A DNA stretch of 40,548 bases from NCBI GenBank assembly GCA_002689655.1, contig NZHC01000098.1, forward strand, positions 39,879 through 80,426. The letters are read 5' to 3'. The notes beneath the pieces are model-generated. The model was given only the letters and a program-made list of their open reading frames with translations. It did not search any database and was not told the DNA's origin. Source of the stretch: Rhodopirellula sp. (GTDB lineage: Bacteria > Planctomycetota > Planctomycetia > Pirellulales > Pirellulaceae). Each line of letters starts with the position of its first letter. Position 1 is the stretch's first letter. Shown piece by piece: positions 1-8,686 of this stretch. Made by a program: the position numbers and the translations under genes.

Positions 1-872
1 GCATAAGTTCCAATATCACGAAAAACAGTACGTCGGTGCCGTTTTCCCTTTTCGCCGGCGCCCCAGATGTCATTGACAAGTTCATGGTCGTCAAAGGTGA
101 AATAGCTCGGCACATTCCGATGCCATTTGGCAAGTTCCACGCCCCGACTCAGGTACAGCTTGTAGTTCTCCCAGACACCAACCACGGTAGGCATGATCTT
201 GACGGGTAGTGGCAGACCACTGAGCCCCAGAGACAAACGCCATGCTTCGACCGGATAAGTACGCAGTTCCTCGTACAACCAGTCTCCATTCATAATGTGA
301 AAGTGGACTTTATCTGCCCAGTCGTTGTTGAGATGTTCGTAGGTGGTTGCCCGATGCCCGCCGCCATGCATCGGGTTCTGATTAGCGCAGGAGCCAATCT
401 GGAAGCGAAAGTTGAAGAGCCCTTCAGGATTGTGTTCGTCATTTCTGGATTGCTCCGCATCGGGCAGAGTGCGGAAGTGACCGGGCAGTCCGTGTGGCAG
501 ATCGTTGACAAAAAGCTGATAGTGATAAACGGTATCCGTTTGCAGGTTCTCCAAGACAATAATCCCAGTATTGTCGTGCTCGATCGTGGTCAGCTTTGGT
601 TCGCTTTGTTGGTTCAATTTGTCGGCAGATGTTCCGTAACGCACAAAGAAGGCTCCTGGTTCCGAGGTGCGACCCCAGACACGTACCGTGCTTGAAGTCG
701 ACATTCCTAGCATGGGACCATGTGTCAGGCGGATTGGGTCACGACGTGACTGTGCTGATGCTTCGGTGTGCAAGAACGCAAGTAAGCAGACAAGCGTCAA
801 ACTCAAGCCAGCGACGGCGCGGAGATTCAATAGCCTCAAGACGCAAATGTTGGTTGTGTTGCCGTTGGCCAT
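1..872 (-). CDS. PhoD-like alkaline phosphatase, N-terminal part (runs off left edge)
   Basis: The minus strand is open from the ATG at 872 to the window edge, giving about 290 residues with the C-terminus missing. The N-terminus has a signal peptide (hydrophobic stretch LSLTLVCLLAFL, then a TEASAQS cleavage-like site), so the protein is exported. A PhoD_N-type beta domain follows (RLTHGPMLGM, VRVWGRTSEPG, VYHYQLFVND). The phosphatase core then starts with the metal-site motifs FRFQIGSCANQ, HFHIMNGDWLYEE and FTFDDHELVNDIWG. In the family these residues help bind the metals of a phosphomono- or diesterase that acts outside the cytoplasm. The ATG was chosen because the signal peptide follows it directly. 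The next gene upstream on the same strand is a sulfatase about 310 bases away, so a shared transcript is possible but not shown. Family call is firm; substrate is unknown. Confidence 0.88.
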   Translation of the reverse strand, partial: MANGNTTNICVLRLLNLRAVAGLSLTLVCLLAFLHTEASAQSRRDPIRLTHGPMLGMSTSSTVRVWGRTSEPGAFFVRYGTSADKLNQQSEPKLTTIEHDNTGIIVLENLQTDTVYHYQLFVNDLPHGLPGHFRTLPDAEQSRNDEHNPEGLFNFRFQIGSCANQNPMHGGGHRATTYEHLNNDWADKVHFHIMNGDWLYEELRTYPVEAWRLSLGLSGLPLPVKIMPTVVGVWENYKLYLSRGVELAKWHRNVPSYFTFDDHELVNDIWGAGEKGKRHRRTVFRDIGTY

Positions 873-1182
873 TTTTTGAAAGACTTTGTGAAGCACGTGG
901 GGGACCGTTGAACGTGAGGGTGATTTTATGAGAGGACGGTTGCTGTGGCGGCGGTTATGCAAAACCTGCCGTATCTGATGCTCATGGACTGGCGATTTCT
1001 TGCAAGCCTAGATCATAAACAAATTCGCAACTACCGTTTGCAATTGGGGCGAGTTCAAGCTCTGGGATTTTCGTTTCCAAAAAATCGAAACAGAGGGCGA
1101 ACTGGTGCAGGAATTGGAAGTACCTGTTTCTTCTCGGTCGAGTTGTGAGTCACATCGAATGGTTGAATATTGGGACTATCCC
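873..1182. other. Intergenic, about 310 bases, nothing recognised
   Basis: This lies between the sulfatase stop and the start of the PhoD-like gene, both on the minus strand. Short open frames here show no protein-like motif. No terminator hairpin with a T-run was seen. It probably holds the promoter of the PhoD-like gene. Confidence 0.5.
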
Positions 1183-2859
1183 TTACTCTTTCGTCGTTGG
1201 TATCGTGTTTCGCAACGTGTCCGACAGTACCTTGACAGTGGACTGCTGTTGGTCCTTGCCAGCGATGTTCAGATTCTCATTTGGGTCAGTGGAATGGTCG
1301 TAAAGCATGCTGCCGATAGTAACCCCCAACCCATTTTCGGTTCTGAATTCGCTCAATCTGAACTGGTCCGTGCGAATGGTGTCTCCCGACCGATAGCGGC
1401 CAACCGCGTGGGGTTTCCCAGCCAGAGTAGGGTTTTTTAGCAGTGGAAGAAAACTAGTGCCTTGCAAGTGATCTGGCTTTTCAATGCCTGTGATTTCACA
1501 GACAGAAGGATAGATGTCAATCAGTTCCGTCAGACCGCGAATACGACCGCCGGCCGTGCTGGTGTGGGTGGCACCGGGGACGGAAACGATCAGTGGTGTA
1601 TGCATGGAAGTTTCAAAGCAAGAGTGTTTGTTCCACATGCCATGATCACCAAGCTGCCAGCCATGATCGCCACAGAGAATGATGACGGTGTTTTCCGAAA
1701 GTCCCGTTTTTTCCAACGCTTGAATCAGACGACCAACCTGTTGGTCGATGAAGCTGATGCACGCATAGTATCCGTGGATGAGCTTACGTGCCTGTTCGCT
1801 TGAAAGGCTGCCCTTAGGGGGAATCGTTGCGTAGCTGCGAAGCTCCGGTGACTGATGGATTGCGCCCTTGGGAGCCTCTGGAGGCTTGCGATAGTTATCA
1901 GGCACTTTAATGGAATCAAAGTCATACAGATCCCAGTACTTTTGAGGAGCACAGAACGGGAGGTGGGGTTTGAAGAAGCCAACAGCCAAGAAAAATGGGG
2001 CGTCAATGTCTCGTAATGCGTTGAGGTGTTTGATTGCACGGGTTGCGATTTGGTGATCACGGTATTCAGATTCATCGGCGTTAGATGACTCATACGGCAT
2101 GCCACGTACTTTGACGCGTTTGGGATATTTCTTGCGGTGTTCGGCGATCGCGTTTTTTTCTGCTCTCTTGTTGCGGTACTGGGAAGTTGTGGGACGCCAC
2201 GGTGCTTCGCTCCATCCAGCAGCCGAGTCGTTTGGAAAATGGAAAATTTTGCCAAGGCTGATCGTTCGATAGCCGTTATTCTTCAGATGTTGGTTCATGG
2301 TGGGGAAGCCGGGGGCATCCTCGTCGGCACGCGCGGTGTAGGAGACGAAACGACCTGCATGGGGGCGCAGGCCTGACATCATTGAGGCCCGACTGGCACC
2401 GCAAGTGGGCACCATGCAATAAGCTCTCTCGAAAAGGCGTCCATTCTTGGCAAGTTCATCAATGTGGGGCGAGTGCATGAATGACTTTCCAAAGCAACCC
2501 AGCTGCGGACGCAAATCATCAACCATGATGAAAAGTACATTGCTTCGCGTTTCAGTCGCAGAAGAGGGGAGCTCCTCGGCAAGGGCCGCTGGTTCCTGAG
2601 CAGTCAGATCGCTGAGTTTAAGGGAGTTGTTAACCGAAGCTTTGGCTGTCTTTCCTGTTTCTTCCTTTAAACTGGAACTGTCGCTCACCGCAGCGGCTGA
2701 TTGCTGCTGTTGTTCGTCTCTCGTCGGGTGAGTCGTGGTTTTAGATTGATCATCAGCGTTAGCAGCTGGCGTCGTGGCGTTTAGAACTGATGACGGACCT
2801 GCAGCAAGCAGCAATAAAATGAACATGGACCAGGTCCGCGGCGAGGACAAAAAAGGCAT
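1183..2859 (-). CDS. Secreted S1-type sulfatase, iduronate-2-sulfatase-like
   Basis: A 558-residue formylglycine-dependent sulfatase that would hydrolyse sulfate esters of polysaccharides. A signal peptide (SMFILLLLAAGPSSV) is followed by a low-complexity Gln/Ser/Thr/Ala-rich linker to about residue 104. The catalytic domain begins NVLFIMVDDLRPQLGCFG, with calcium-site Asp114 and Asp115. The sulfatase signature is CGASRASMMSG with Cys153 as the residue expected to become formylglycine. Later motifs are GKIFHF, FFLAVGFFKPHLPF, ILCGDHGWQLGDHGMWNK and a C-terminal YRSGDTIRTDQFR region, which fit the iduronate-2-sulfatase/choline-sulfatase branch. The CxASR form of the signature (Ala for Pro) is common in that branch. 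It stands alone between two longer intergenic stretches. An anaerobic-type maturase or FGE must act elsewhere in the genome. Exact substrate cannot be read from sequence. Confidence 0.93.
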   Translation of the reverse strand: MPFLSSPRTWSMFILLLLAAGPSSVLNATTPAANADDQSKTTTHPTRDEQQQQSAAAVSDSSSLKEETGKTAKASVNNSLKLSDLTAQEPAALAEELPSSATETRSNVLFIMVDDLRPQLGCFGKSFMHSPHIDELAKNGRLFERAYCMVPTCGASRASMMSGLRPHAGRFVSYTARADEDAPGFPTMNQHLKNNGYRTISLGKIFHFPNDSAAGWSEAPWRPTTSQYRNKRAEKNAIAEHRKKYPKRVKVRGMPYESSNADESEYRDHQIATRAIKHLNALRDIDAPFFLAVGFFKPHLPFCAPQKYWDLYDFDSIKVPDNYRKPPEAPKGAIHQSPELRSYATIPPKGSLSSEQARKLIHGYYACISFIDQQVGRLIQALEKTGLSENTVIILCGDHGWQLGDHGMWNKHSCFETSMHTPLIVSVPGATHTSTAGGRIRGLTELIDIYPSVCEITGIEKPDHLQGTSFLPLLKNPTLAGKPHAVGRYRSGDTIRTDQFRLSEFRTENGLGVTIGSMLYDHSTDPNENLNIAGKDQQQSTVKVLSDTLRNTIPTTKE

Positions 2860-3409
2860 TACATTTTGGTGGGTTGAAGTAGGGGCTGCTAAGTGGAAAA
2901 AGGACCTGACCGTGTGACGGGGCAGGGGGCGAGCGTCGATCGGGTGGGGATTTTGACGCCAAAAAATGGGTGGATTGCTGACCTAATATTGGTTCAAGGA
3001 GGCTTGGAGCCAATGCAACTGAGGATTTTGGGAACCAGGGGCCGAATATGCCGGTTTTGCCAATCACGCCAATTTACGCTGGTAGAAAACAGGGATCGTC
3101 ATAGTGAGGACGCACAAATTGCCCAAATTACGCACTGTTTGCCGGCATTTTCCGTTTCTCCTTGGTCTGCCGCTTTACTGCGAGTATTATATTGTGTGAA
3201 CGGAAGTCTGTTATGCCCCTGGGGAAACAGTTGCGCTGCCGGCGACTCTCATGCCGATGCGACTGTTGGAGGCTGAGCGGACCCGCCGCATCCGTTTTTG
3301 TGATTCGAGCTCGGAAACGCGTGTTTTTGATTGCTCGATTCGGTACCAAATCATTTGTCATCCGCAAACAAGCGTATGACGAGGCGAACATTTCTCAAGG
3401 AACGTTTAC
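2860..3409. other. Divergent intergenic region, about 550 bases
   Basis: This separates the minus-strand sulfatase from the plus-strand Gly/Met-repeat protein. Several short open frames cross it on both strands, but none shows a recognisable motif, a signal peptide or a plausible start site. It presumably carries two divergent promoters. No convincing -35/-10 pair could be fixed by eye. Confidence 0.45.
3397..3402 (+). promoter_or_regulatory. Shine-Dalgarno site (AAGGAA) supporting a GTG start
   Basis: AAGGAA lies seven bases before the GTG at 3410. It decides the non-ATG start of the Gly/Met-repeat protein, since a signal peptide begins immediately after the GTG and no in-frame ATG gives an equally good N-terminus. 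Confidence 0.6.
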
Positions 3410-4240
3410 GTGAGCATCCTTTCCCGTCGCTATTTACTGTCTGCTGTATCCCTGTCCGTGTTGGCATTGCCCACGATTGCACTTGCTGAGCGTGATGCTG
3501 AGCTGAATGCCATTAAGGCTGGTCTGTTTGAGGCAATGGATGCTGGCCAAGTGGAGGTCAAGATCATCCCGCAGAATGCGACCAAAGCCAATGTACTGAT
3601 TCGAAATCTGACAGATAAGCCGGTTGAATTACGTTTGCCCAAAGCATTCGCCAGTGTGCCCGTTCTGGCACAGGGAATGATGGGCGGCATGGGTGGCGGT
3701 GGCATGGGTGGCATGGGCGGCGGCGGCATGGGCGGCGGCGGCCAAGCTGGCGGTGGTGGCATGGGCGGCATGGGTGGCGGCGGCGGCATGGGTGGCATGG
3801 GCGGCGGCGGCATGGGAATGGGCCTTCAGCGGATTGCACCCGAAAAAATGCAGAAGCTCACCGTCACGATGGTTTGCTTGGAGCACGGTAAGAAAGACCC
3901 AAACCCCCGCATGGCCTACAAGATGGTTCCCATCGAACAGTTCACTGACAAAGCGGATGTTCGCGTGCTTTGCGAAGCACTTGGATATGGGCAGGTCACA
4001 CAGAACACCGCTCAAGCGGCTGCATGGCACATGATGGATGGTTTGAGCTGGAATCAACTTGCAGCAAAAAATCGAGTCGAAAGCAAGTATCTCGGTAACA
4101 TTCGCTGGTTCTCACCTTTCGAAATTCACACCGCGATGGCTGTTGCAAAAGAAGCTGACCGGCTTGCGAAACTGAGAGTCAAAAGCAGTGGCAAGACATC
4201 TGACAAACCTCAGAAGTCATTGAGTGATTTTGAGGGTTGA
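3410..4240 (+). CDS. Exported Gly/Met-repeat protein, function unknown
   Basis: A 276-residue protein with a GTG start. It has a signal peptide (RRYLLSAVSLSVLALPTIALA, probable cut after Ala26), so it is exported. Residues 30-88 form a small beta-like domain (VEVKIIPQNATKANVLIRN, KPVELRLPKAF). Residues 89-138 are an almost pure Gly/Met tract built from GGM, GGMG and GGGGMG units. The C-terminal domain (about 145-245) contains VCLEHGKKDPNPRMAYKM, VLCEALGYGQVTQNTAQAAAWHMMDGLSWNQLA and WFSPFEIHTAMAVAKEADR, and looks conserved and folded. It resembles exported planctomycete proteins of unknown function from memory, not from a search. Possible roles include metal binding through the Met-rich tract or an envelope-surface function; neither is shown. 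A strong terminator follows directly, so it is probably the last gene of its transcript. Confidence 0.85.
   Translation: MSILSRRYLLSAVSLSVLALPTIALAERDAELNAIKAGLFEAMDAGQVEVKIIPQNATKANVLIRNLTDKPVELRLPKAFASVPVLAQGMMGGMGGGGMGGMGGGGMGGGGQAGGGGMGGMGGGGGMGGMGGGGMGMGLQRIAPEKMQKLTVTMVCLEHGKKDPNPRMAYKMVPIEQFTDKADVRVLCEALGYGQVTQNTAQAAAWHMMDGLSWNQLAAKNRVESKYLGNIRWFSPFEIHTAMAVAKEADRLAKLRVKSSGKTSDKPQKSLSDFEG
3674..3823 (+). repeat. Gly/Met-coding low-complexity tract
   Basis: About 150 bases made of degenerate GGCGGC, GGCATG and GGTGGC units that encode residues 89-138 of the exported protein. Unit number could change by replication slippage. The tract creates long artefactual open frames on the other strand (Pro-, His- and Ala-rich) that should not be read as genes. 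Confidence 0.85.
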
Positions 4241-4269
4241 TACCTGCCCGTTCAATGAATTGAACTATC

Positions 4270-4301
4270 CCCAGTGCACCTTGCGGTGCACTGGGTTTTT
4301 T
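4270..4301 (+). terminator. Rho-independent terminator after the Gly/Met-repeat gene
   Basis: A perfect 11-bp stem (CCCAGTGCACC at 4270-4280 pairing with GGTGCACTGGG at 4285-4295), a TTGC loop and a run of six T. It starts 30 bases after the stop codon at 4240 and before the lipoprotein gene at 4392, so it separates these two genes. Confidence 0.93.
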
Positions 4302-4391
4302 AATGAAATGTTTCGTGGCGTCTTGCACTGCAACTTGAGTAGCGTGTGGTGCATTCAACTAACTTCACACATACGACGGGGCCAATCAACG

Positions 4392-4955
4392 ATGCGTTAC
4401 TTCACTATTTCAGCAATCATGATTGGTCTGACGTTTGCCGCTGGTTGTATGCCCAGCCCGAATCTGGGACGCACCGGCGCTGGGGGGTTAGCAGTTGGTG
4501 ATCGGGCTCCAGCGATCCAGATCCAGCAACTTGCGTTCGGATCACCGCTTGATGCGGAGACGGCGAGTGGAGTCCAGGTGATTGAATTTTGGGCAACTTG
4601 GTGTGGACCGTGTTTATCCGGCATGCCCCATCTGTCTGAACTGCAGGAGACTTATGGCGATAAAGTGACGATTTTGGGCATTACTTCTGAGGATCTGCCG
4701 ACAGTGGAGTCGTTTTTGGCGTCATCGGCCGGTGATGACAGGACTTGGGCGGATATTGTGAAGTATCGCATGGCGATTGATGATAATGGCGCAACTGGAG
4801 CGGCTTACATGCGTGCCGCCGGTATGAACTCGATCCCAACGGCATTCATCGTTGGCAAAGATGGAGTGCTTCAGTGGATTGGCCATCCTACATCCATGGA
4901 CGGCCCCTTGAAGGCAGTGGTTGAGGGAACTTGGCAGTTGCCAGAAACAAACTGA
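4392..4955 (+). CDS. TlpA/ResA-like thioredoxin-fold lipoprotein
   Basis: A 187-residue redoxin, started at the ATG at 4392 because a lipoprotein signal follows (MRYFTISAIMIGLTFAAGC, lipid-anchored Cys19). An upstream in-frame extension would run through the preceding terminator and is unlikely. The fold is thioredoxin-like: GDRAPAIQIQQL, the active site FWATWCGPC with Cys71 and Cys74, then VTILGITSEDLPTVESF, and the cis-proline region GMNSIPTAFIVGKDG. Proteins of this type act on the outer face of the membrane, passing reducing power to disulfides in exported or cytochrome proteins. No cytochrome-maturation genes flank it, so its partner is unknown. It appears to be a single-gene unit: a terminator lies upstream and about 400 bases without a gene follow. 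Confidence 0.88.
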   Translation: MRYFTISAIMIGLTFAAGCMPSPNLGRTGAGGLAVGDRAPAIQIQQLAFGSPLDAETASGVQVIEFWATWCGPCLSGMPHLSELQETYGDKVTILGITSEDLPTVESFLASSAGDDRTWADIVKYRMAIDDNGATGAAYMRAAGMNSIPTAFIVGKDGVLQWIGHPTSMDGPLKAVVEGTWQLPETN

Positions 4956-5352
4956 TCGCAGGGTGGTAGCGTGGTGCAACGTCGCATCGGGACTCCGGTC
5001 AGCTACGGGCCAGCATGAAGCGTTTGGCGAGTCTTTTTCATTCGTTCAATTTTGGCTATCACAAGCAAAGTATGAGTGGAGTGTTTTAGCTGATTGCGTG
5101 AGCTGGATCGAGCGACGTCTGAGTTACCTGATGCGGTCCATGGGACGGCGTGTGGCTGGCGTTCCTAATTTTCCCTTGCTGTCGCATAATAAGGGTGCGG
5201 GTCACTGGTTGTGGTCGGCATCCTGAACGCGATTTTAACGATTTTACGGGTTAGAATGTGGTCCGGTCCGCATAGGAACCGTTTGCGTGAAAACCGGGTG
5301 GGCTGTCTAATCATGGCAGTTTCAATCAGTCGTCTCTTACTCGTTTGTACTC
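4956..5352 (+). other. Intergenic, about 400 bases before rimO
   Basis: No coding motif was found in the short open frames here and no T-run hairpin was seen. It probably contains the rimO promoter. The rimO start is preceded by no clear Shine-Dalgarno site. Confidence 0.45.
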
Positions 5353-6771
5353 ATGCAGCTACCCATCATTTCCGATACTACGAAACCTTCTTTGCCAGCT
5401 GGCGACAAGCAGGCTGAAGGGCAGCGTGGTCGTTATGCAGTGGTCAGTTTGGGATGCCCCAAAAATCTGGTTGATACTGAGCAAATGTTGGGCAGGTTGG
5501 ATGAAGATGGCTACCAGATGACAGATACGGTGGACGACGCCGATTTTGTGGTCGTCAACACCTGTGGCTTCATCGACTCTGCCCGTGAGGAGTCGCTGGG
5601 CGCAATCGACGAGATGCTTGCGTTGAAACGCCAGGGGAAGATCCGCAATGTGGTGGTGACTGGTTGTCTCGCTGAGCGTCAGCAGGGGAAACTATTGGAA
5701 GCTCGCCCCGAAATTGATGCCATGGTTGGTGTGTTCGGGCGGAACGAAATTGTTTCGGTCATTGACCGTTTGCAGTCTGGTGTTGAGGAGCAACAGAAAC
5801 TTTTTCGACCGGCTGCGATACGACCGCTGTCTGACGCTGTCCGAAGTCCCGTCACTCCTCGCCATTTCGCCTATCTGAAGGTCAGCGAGGGATGTGATCG
5901 ACTCTGCACCTTTTGCGCGATCCCAAAAATGCGTGGCAAGCATTACAGTAAGCCAATCGAACAAATTGTTGAGGAAGCGCAGCGACTGGGTGATGCTGGT
6001 GTCCGCGAGGTTGTCATTGTCGCACAGGATACGACGTATTACGGACGCGATCTGTATGGTGAGGCGAGGCTTAGCGAACTGTTGCAGCAGCTTGATCAGA
6101 TTGAAAGCCTCGATTGGATTCGGTTGATGTACTTCTATCCGATGTACATTGATGATCGCTTGATTGATACGCTTGCCGGAGCCGAGCGGATTTTGCCTTA
6201 CATCGATATGCCGCTTCAACACGCAAGTGATGCGATGCTGAAGAGAATGTCAAGGAAAACAACGCGAGCAAGTCAGGAGGAGATTTTGGGGAAATTACGT
6301 TCCCGAATCGATCGGCTTGTGATGAGAACCACCATGATCACTGGATTTCCTGGCGAAACTGAAGACGACTTTGCACAGTTGGCGGACTTTACCGAGCAGC
6401 AAAAGTTTGAACACCTCGGTGTCTTCACTTACTCAGTCGAGGAAGACACACCTGCGGCGAAGCTTCCCAACCGTGTCCCGGCTGAAGTTGCCCAGCAACG
6501 TCATGACACGATCATGGCAATCCAGCAGCAAATTGCCTTCGAGTGGAACGAGAGTCGAATCGGTACTGTTGAAGATGTCATCATTGACTCGCCGTTGCCT
6601 GAACAGGACGGCGTTTGGATTGGTCGTACACGCGGGGAGGCACCTGATATCGACGGGATCGTGTATGTTTCGGGGGCCGATCCTGAGCAGGGCATTGGTG
6701 TTGGATCCATGGTTAAATGCGAGGTCGTAGCAGCGGATGGTTATGACTTGATTGCTGCTCCGTTGGTCTAG
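5353..6771 (+). CDS. rimO: Ribosomal protein S12 methylthiotransferase RimO
   Basis: A 472-residue radical-SAM enzyme that adds a methylthio group to an aspartate of ribosomal protein S12 in the cytoplasm. The N-terminal UPF0004 domain carries the second iron-sulfur cluster ligands Cys35 ([12 protein letters not shown]), Cys71 (VVNTCGFI) and Cys105 (VTGCLAER). The radical-SAM core has [15 protein letters not shown] with Cys181, Cys185 and Cys188. [28 protein letters not shown] and [15 protein letters not shown] follow. A TRAM domain occupies roughly residues 400-472. The SLGCPKN and VAQDTT motifs favour RimO over the tRNA enzyme MiaB. Length is slightly above the usual 430-450 because of a 25-residue N-terminal extension, so a later start is possible. 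It is followed after about 240 bases by pgsA, a common neighbour type in bacteria. Confidence 0.95.
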   Translation: MQLPIISDTTKPSLPAGDKQAEGQRGRYAVVSLGCPKNLVDTEQMLGRLDEDGYQMTDTVDDADFVVVNTCGFIDSAREESLGAIDEMLALKRQGKIRNVVVTGCLAERQQGKLLEARPEIDAMVGVFGRNEIVSVIDRLQSGVEEQQKLFRPAAIRPLSDAVRSPVTPRHFAYLKVSEGCDRLCTFCAIPKMRGKHYSKPIEQIVEEAQRLGDAGVREVVIVAQDTTYYGRDLYGEARLSELLQQLDQIESLDWIRLMYFYPMYIDDRLIDTLAGAERILPYIDMPLQHASDAMLKRMSRKTTRASQEEILGKLRSRIDRLVMRTTMITGFPGETEDDFAQLADFTEQQKFEHLGVFTYSVEEDTPAAKLPNRVPAEVAQQRHDTIMAIQQQIAFEWNESRIGTVEDVIIDSPLPEQDGVWIGRTRGEAPDIDGIVYVSGADPEQGIGVGSMVKCEVVAADGYDLIAAPLV

Positions 6772-7014
6772 CAGTGAGATGGCCTGCCGTTGGTTCTTTG
6801 GCTGCCAGCTGGCCACTGGGATCGATTCTGGTCACCAAACAAGAGTTCAATTCATGTGACGAACGCATTTTAGTTGACGGCTTGTCGGCTTAGATTTTGT
6901 CTGCGGCGGGAAAAACAGCCGGTATCCCAGAGTCAGGGACCTTGGCGTGGCGTTGGTAATTGACGACAACAAGGGTTAAAACCTGTGAAGACACTCCCAG
7001 GGACGAGTTGAACC

Positions 7015-7608
7015 ATGAATGATTCCAAGAATCCTAGTATTTACAATGTGCCGAACGCCTTAACGAGTGTTCGCTTTGCTCTTGCGATTGCAGTGATGCT
7101 ATTGATTCCCAGCGGCGAGTACTTGATTGGGCTGATCATTTTCATTGTCGCCGCTTCGACCGATTGGATGGACGGGTACTGGGCACGAAAGTACGGTCAG
7201 GTCACCAAGCTGGGGCGGATCTTCGATCCCTTCGTTGATAAAATTATCATCTGCGGAACCTTCATCGCGTTGGTAGAAGTTGAGGGCTCAGGCGTGAAGT
7301 CGTGGATGGCAACCATTGTGGTGGGACGCGAATTGTTGGTCACAAGTTTGAGAGGAATGATCGAGGGCTCGGGAGGGGACTTCTCGGCAAGTCAACTCGG
7401 CAAATGGAAAATGGTACTCCAGTGCGGCGCTGTAATCGCAATCCTGGTTGCTTTATTGAACCCCGGGAATCAGTATCTGGATTGGACGAGTATCGTTTTC
7501 CTTTGGGGAGCCATTGTTTTGACCGTGTTCTCGGGGGTTGACTACAGCAGGGCTGCTGCACGTGTGATGCGTGACACCCCGTCGCATGCTGGTTCGCAAG
7601 GCGAGTGA
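7015..7608 (+). CDS. pgsA: CDP-diacylglycerol-glycerol-3-phosphate 3-phosphatidyltransferase
   Basis: A 197-residue membrane enzyme that makes phosphatidylglycerol phosphate from CDP-diacylglycerol and glycerol-3-phosphate, the committed step to phosphatidylglycerol and cardiolipin. The CDP-alcohol phosphatidyltransferase motif is complete: Asp53, Gly54, Ala57, Arg58, Gly67, Asp71 and Asp75 (within DGYWARKYGQVTKLGRIFD, then PFVDK). Four to six membrane segments are visible, starting at FALAIAVMLLIP and YLIGLIIFIVAA. NVPNALTSVRF at the N-terminus is typical of PgsA. The stop codon overlaps the start of the following CPBP gene, which suggests joint translation. A different CDP-alcohol transferase specificity is possible but less likely, given the N-terminal motif and length. 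Confidence 0.9.
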   Translation: MNDSKNPSIYNVPNALTSVRFALAIAVMLLIPSGEYLIGLIIFIVAASTDWMDGYWARKYGQVTKLGRIFDPFVDKIIICGTFIALVEVEGSGVKSWMATIVVGRELLVTSLRGMIEGSGGDFSASQLGKWKMVLQCGAVIAILVALLNPGNQYLDWTSIVFLWGAIVLTVFSGVDYSRAAARVMRDTPSHAGSQGE

Positions 7609-8609
7609 TGGCTGAGACATTACTTCTTTTCCTGAACCTGCTGCTGATATTGTCTGCGGTTTTCAGCGCGGCCATGTGGTTGCGGCTACTGCCTGCCATC
7701 CTTCGTCAAGGCGTGCGCGGATTTGCGGAGACATGGTTGCCAGTCAGGCGGCGTGAGTGTCCGTTTTGGGGAGTGTCCGAAATCTTTGTCATGTTCGGGG
7801 CGATGATGGTTGTGGGGCAGCTGCTTCTGCTGCTTGCTCATCAGGCAGGTTGGTACGAGCTTCCTGAAATGGGGCAGCCACTCGTTGATCAAAACCCAGA
7901 GATGCTATTCATTAGGCTTGCGGTTGCGGCCTTGGCAAATTGTGTGTCCATCGGTTTTATTCTGCTTTGGATATGGAATATCAGCCGGGATAATATCGGT
8001 AAGTTTGGCCTGTCTGTAAATCATTCGATGATAGGGTTGGGCTTTAAAGCAGCAGTGATGCTGTTACCGCCGGTAATGGCTGTTGCAGCTCTCGTTAATC
8101 TCTGGGTAGCGGAGTACGAGCATGAGGTGCTTGATGTATTACAGCAATTGGGCACTTCTCGTGTCTTTGCTGTGCTGTTCTTTGGAACAGCCATCGTGAC
8201 TCCTATTGCGGAAGAAATATTATTCCGTGGCCTGATTCAGGGTGGGTTGCAGCGATTAGCTGATCGCGTTGCTGGGCAAGTGGAATCCCATGCAAGTGAT
8301 CTAACTTTCAAGCAGGCTGCCAGCGAAGGCGATGATCGCTTGGGCGTTGAAGATGCGATCTGGAACGGTCAGGAAATGGAAGACAGTGAATCGCAGGGGA
8401 ACTGGAAGCCGGTTTCATACTGGCCAGTTTTCGCCGCCAGTGCCATTTTTGCATGCATGCACTTGGGGCAGGGAGCGGCGCCAATACCGTTGTTTCTTCT
8501 TTCTGTTGGTCTGGGGTACCTGTATCGTCAGACAGGTTCACTGATCCCCTGTATTGTTGTACATATGCTTCTTAATGGAATGACGCTTTTAGCGGTGCTT
8601 CTTCAGTAA
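7608..8609 (+). CDS. CPBP-family intramembrane metalloprotease
   Basis: A 333-residue multi-membrane protein of the CPBP (Abi/CAAX protease) family. The first motif is AEEILFRGLIQGG with Glu202, Glu203 and Arg207. The second is IFACMHLGQG with His286 and the third is VVHMLLNGM with His318 and Asn322, approximate metal ligands. Between the first and second motifs lies a hydrophilic insertion of about 60 residues, rich in Glu/Asp/Ser, which is unusual because these motifs normally sit in neighbouring membrane helices. The start is uncertain by one codon: a GTG at 7605 overlaps the pgsA stop by four bases and the ATG at 7608 by one. I chose the ATG. In other bacteria CPBP proteins process prenylated or peptide substrates; the substrate here is unknown. 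A gap follows. Confidence 0.88.
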   Translation: MAETLLLFLNLLLILSAVFSAAMWLRLLPAILRQGVRGFAETWLPVRRRECPFWGVSEIFVMFGAMMVVGQLLLLLAHQAGWYELPEMGQPLVDQNPEMLFIRLAVAALANCVSIGFILLWIWNISRDNIGKFGLSVNHSMIGLGFKAAVMLLPPVMAVAALVNLWVAEYEHEVLDVLQQLGTSRVFAVLFFGTAIVTPIAEEILFRGLIQGGLQRLADRVAGQVESHASDLTFKQAASEGDDRLGVEDAIWNGQEMEDSESQGNWKPVSYWPVFAASAIFACMHLGQGAAPIPLFLLSVGLGYLYRQTGSLIPCIVVHMLLNGMTLLAVLLQ

Positions 8610-8686
8610 GTTTAGGTTGCCTGAATTCGAGTAAGACGCATCAGAAATATGGCTTGCTTGGCTTGATCGAGTAATGTCTCTGCGTT

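Noticed and set aside
3430-4057. Long antisense and alternative-frame open frames over the Gly/Met tract (Pro-, His- and Ala-rich)
   Set aside because: They are produced by the low-complexity GGC/GGT/ATG repeat, have no own start signals and end inside the real gene.
4224-4391. Upstream extension of the thioredoxin-fold lipoprotein
   Set aside because: It would run through the terminator hairpin at 4270-4301, and the lipoprotein signal begins at 4392.
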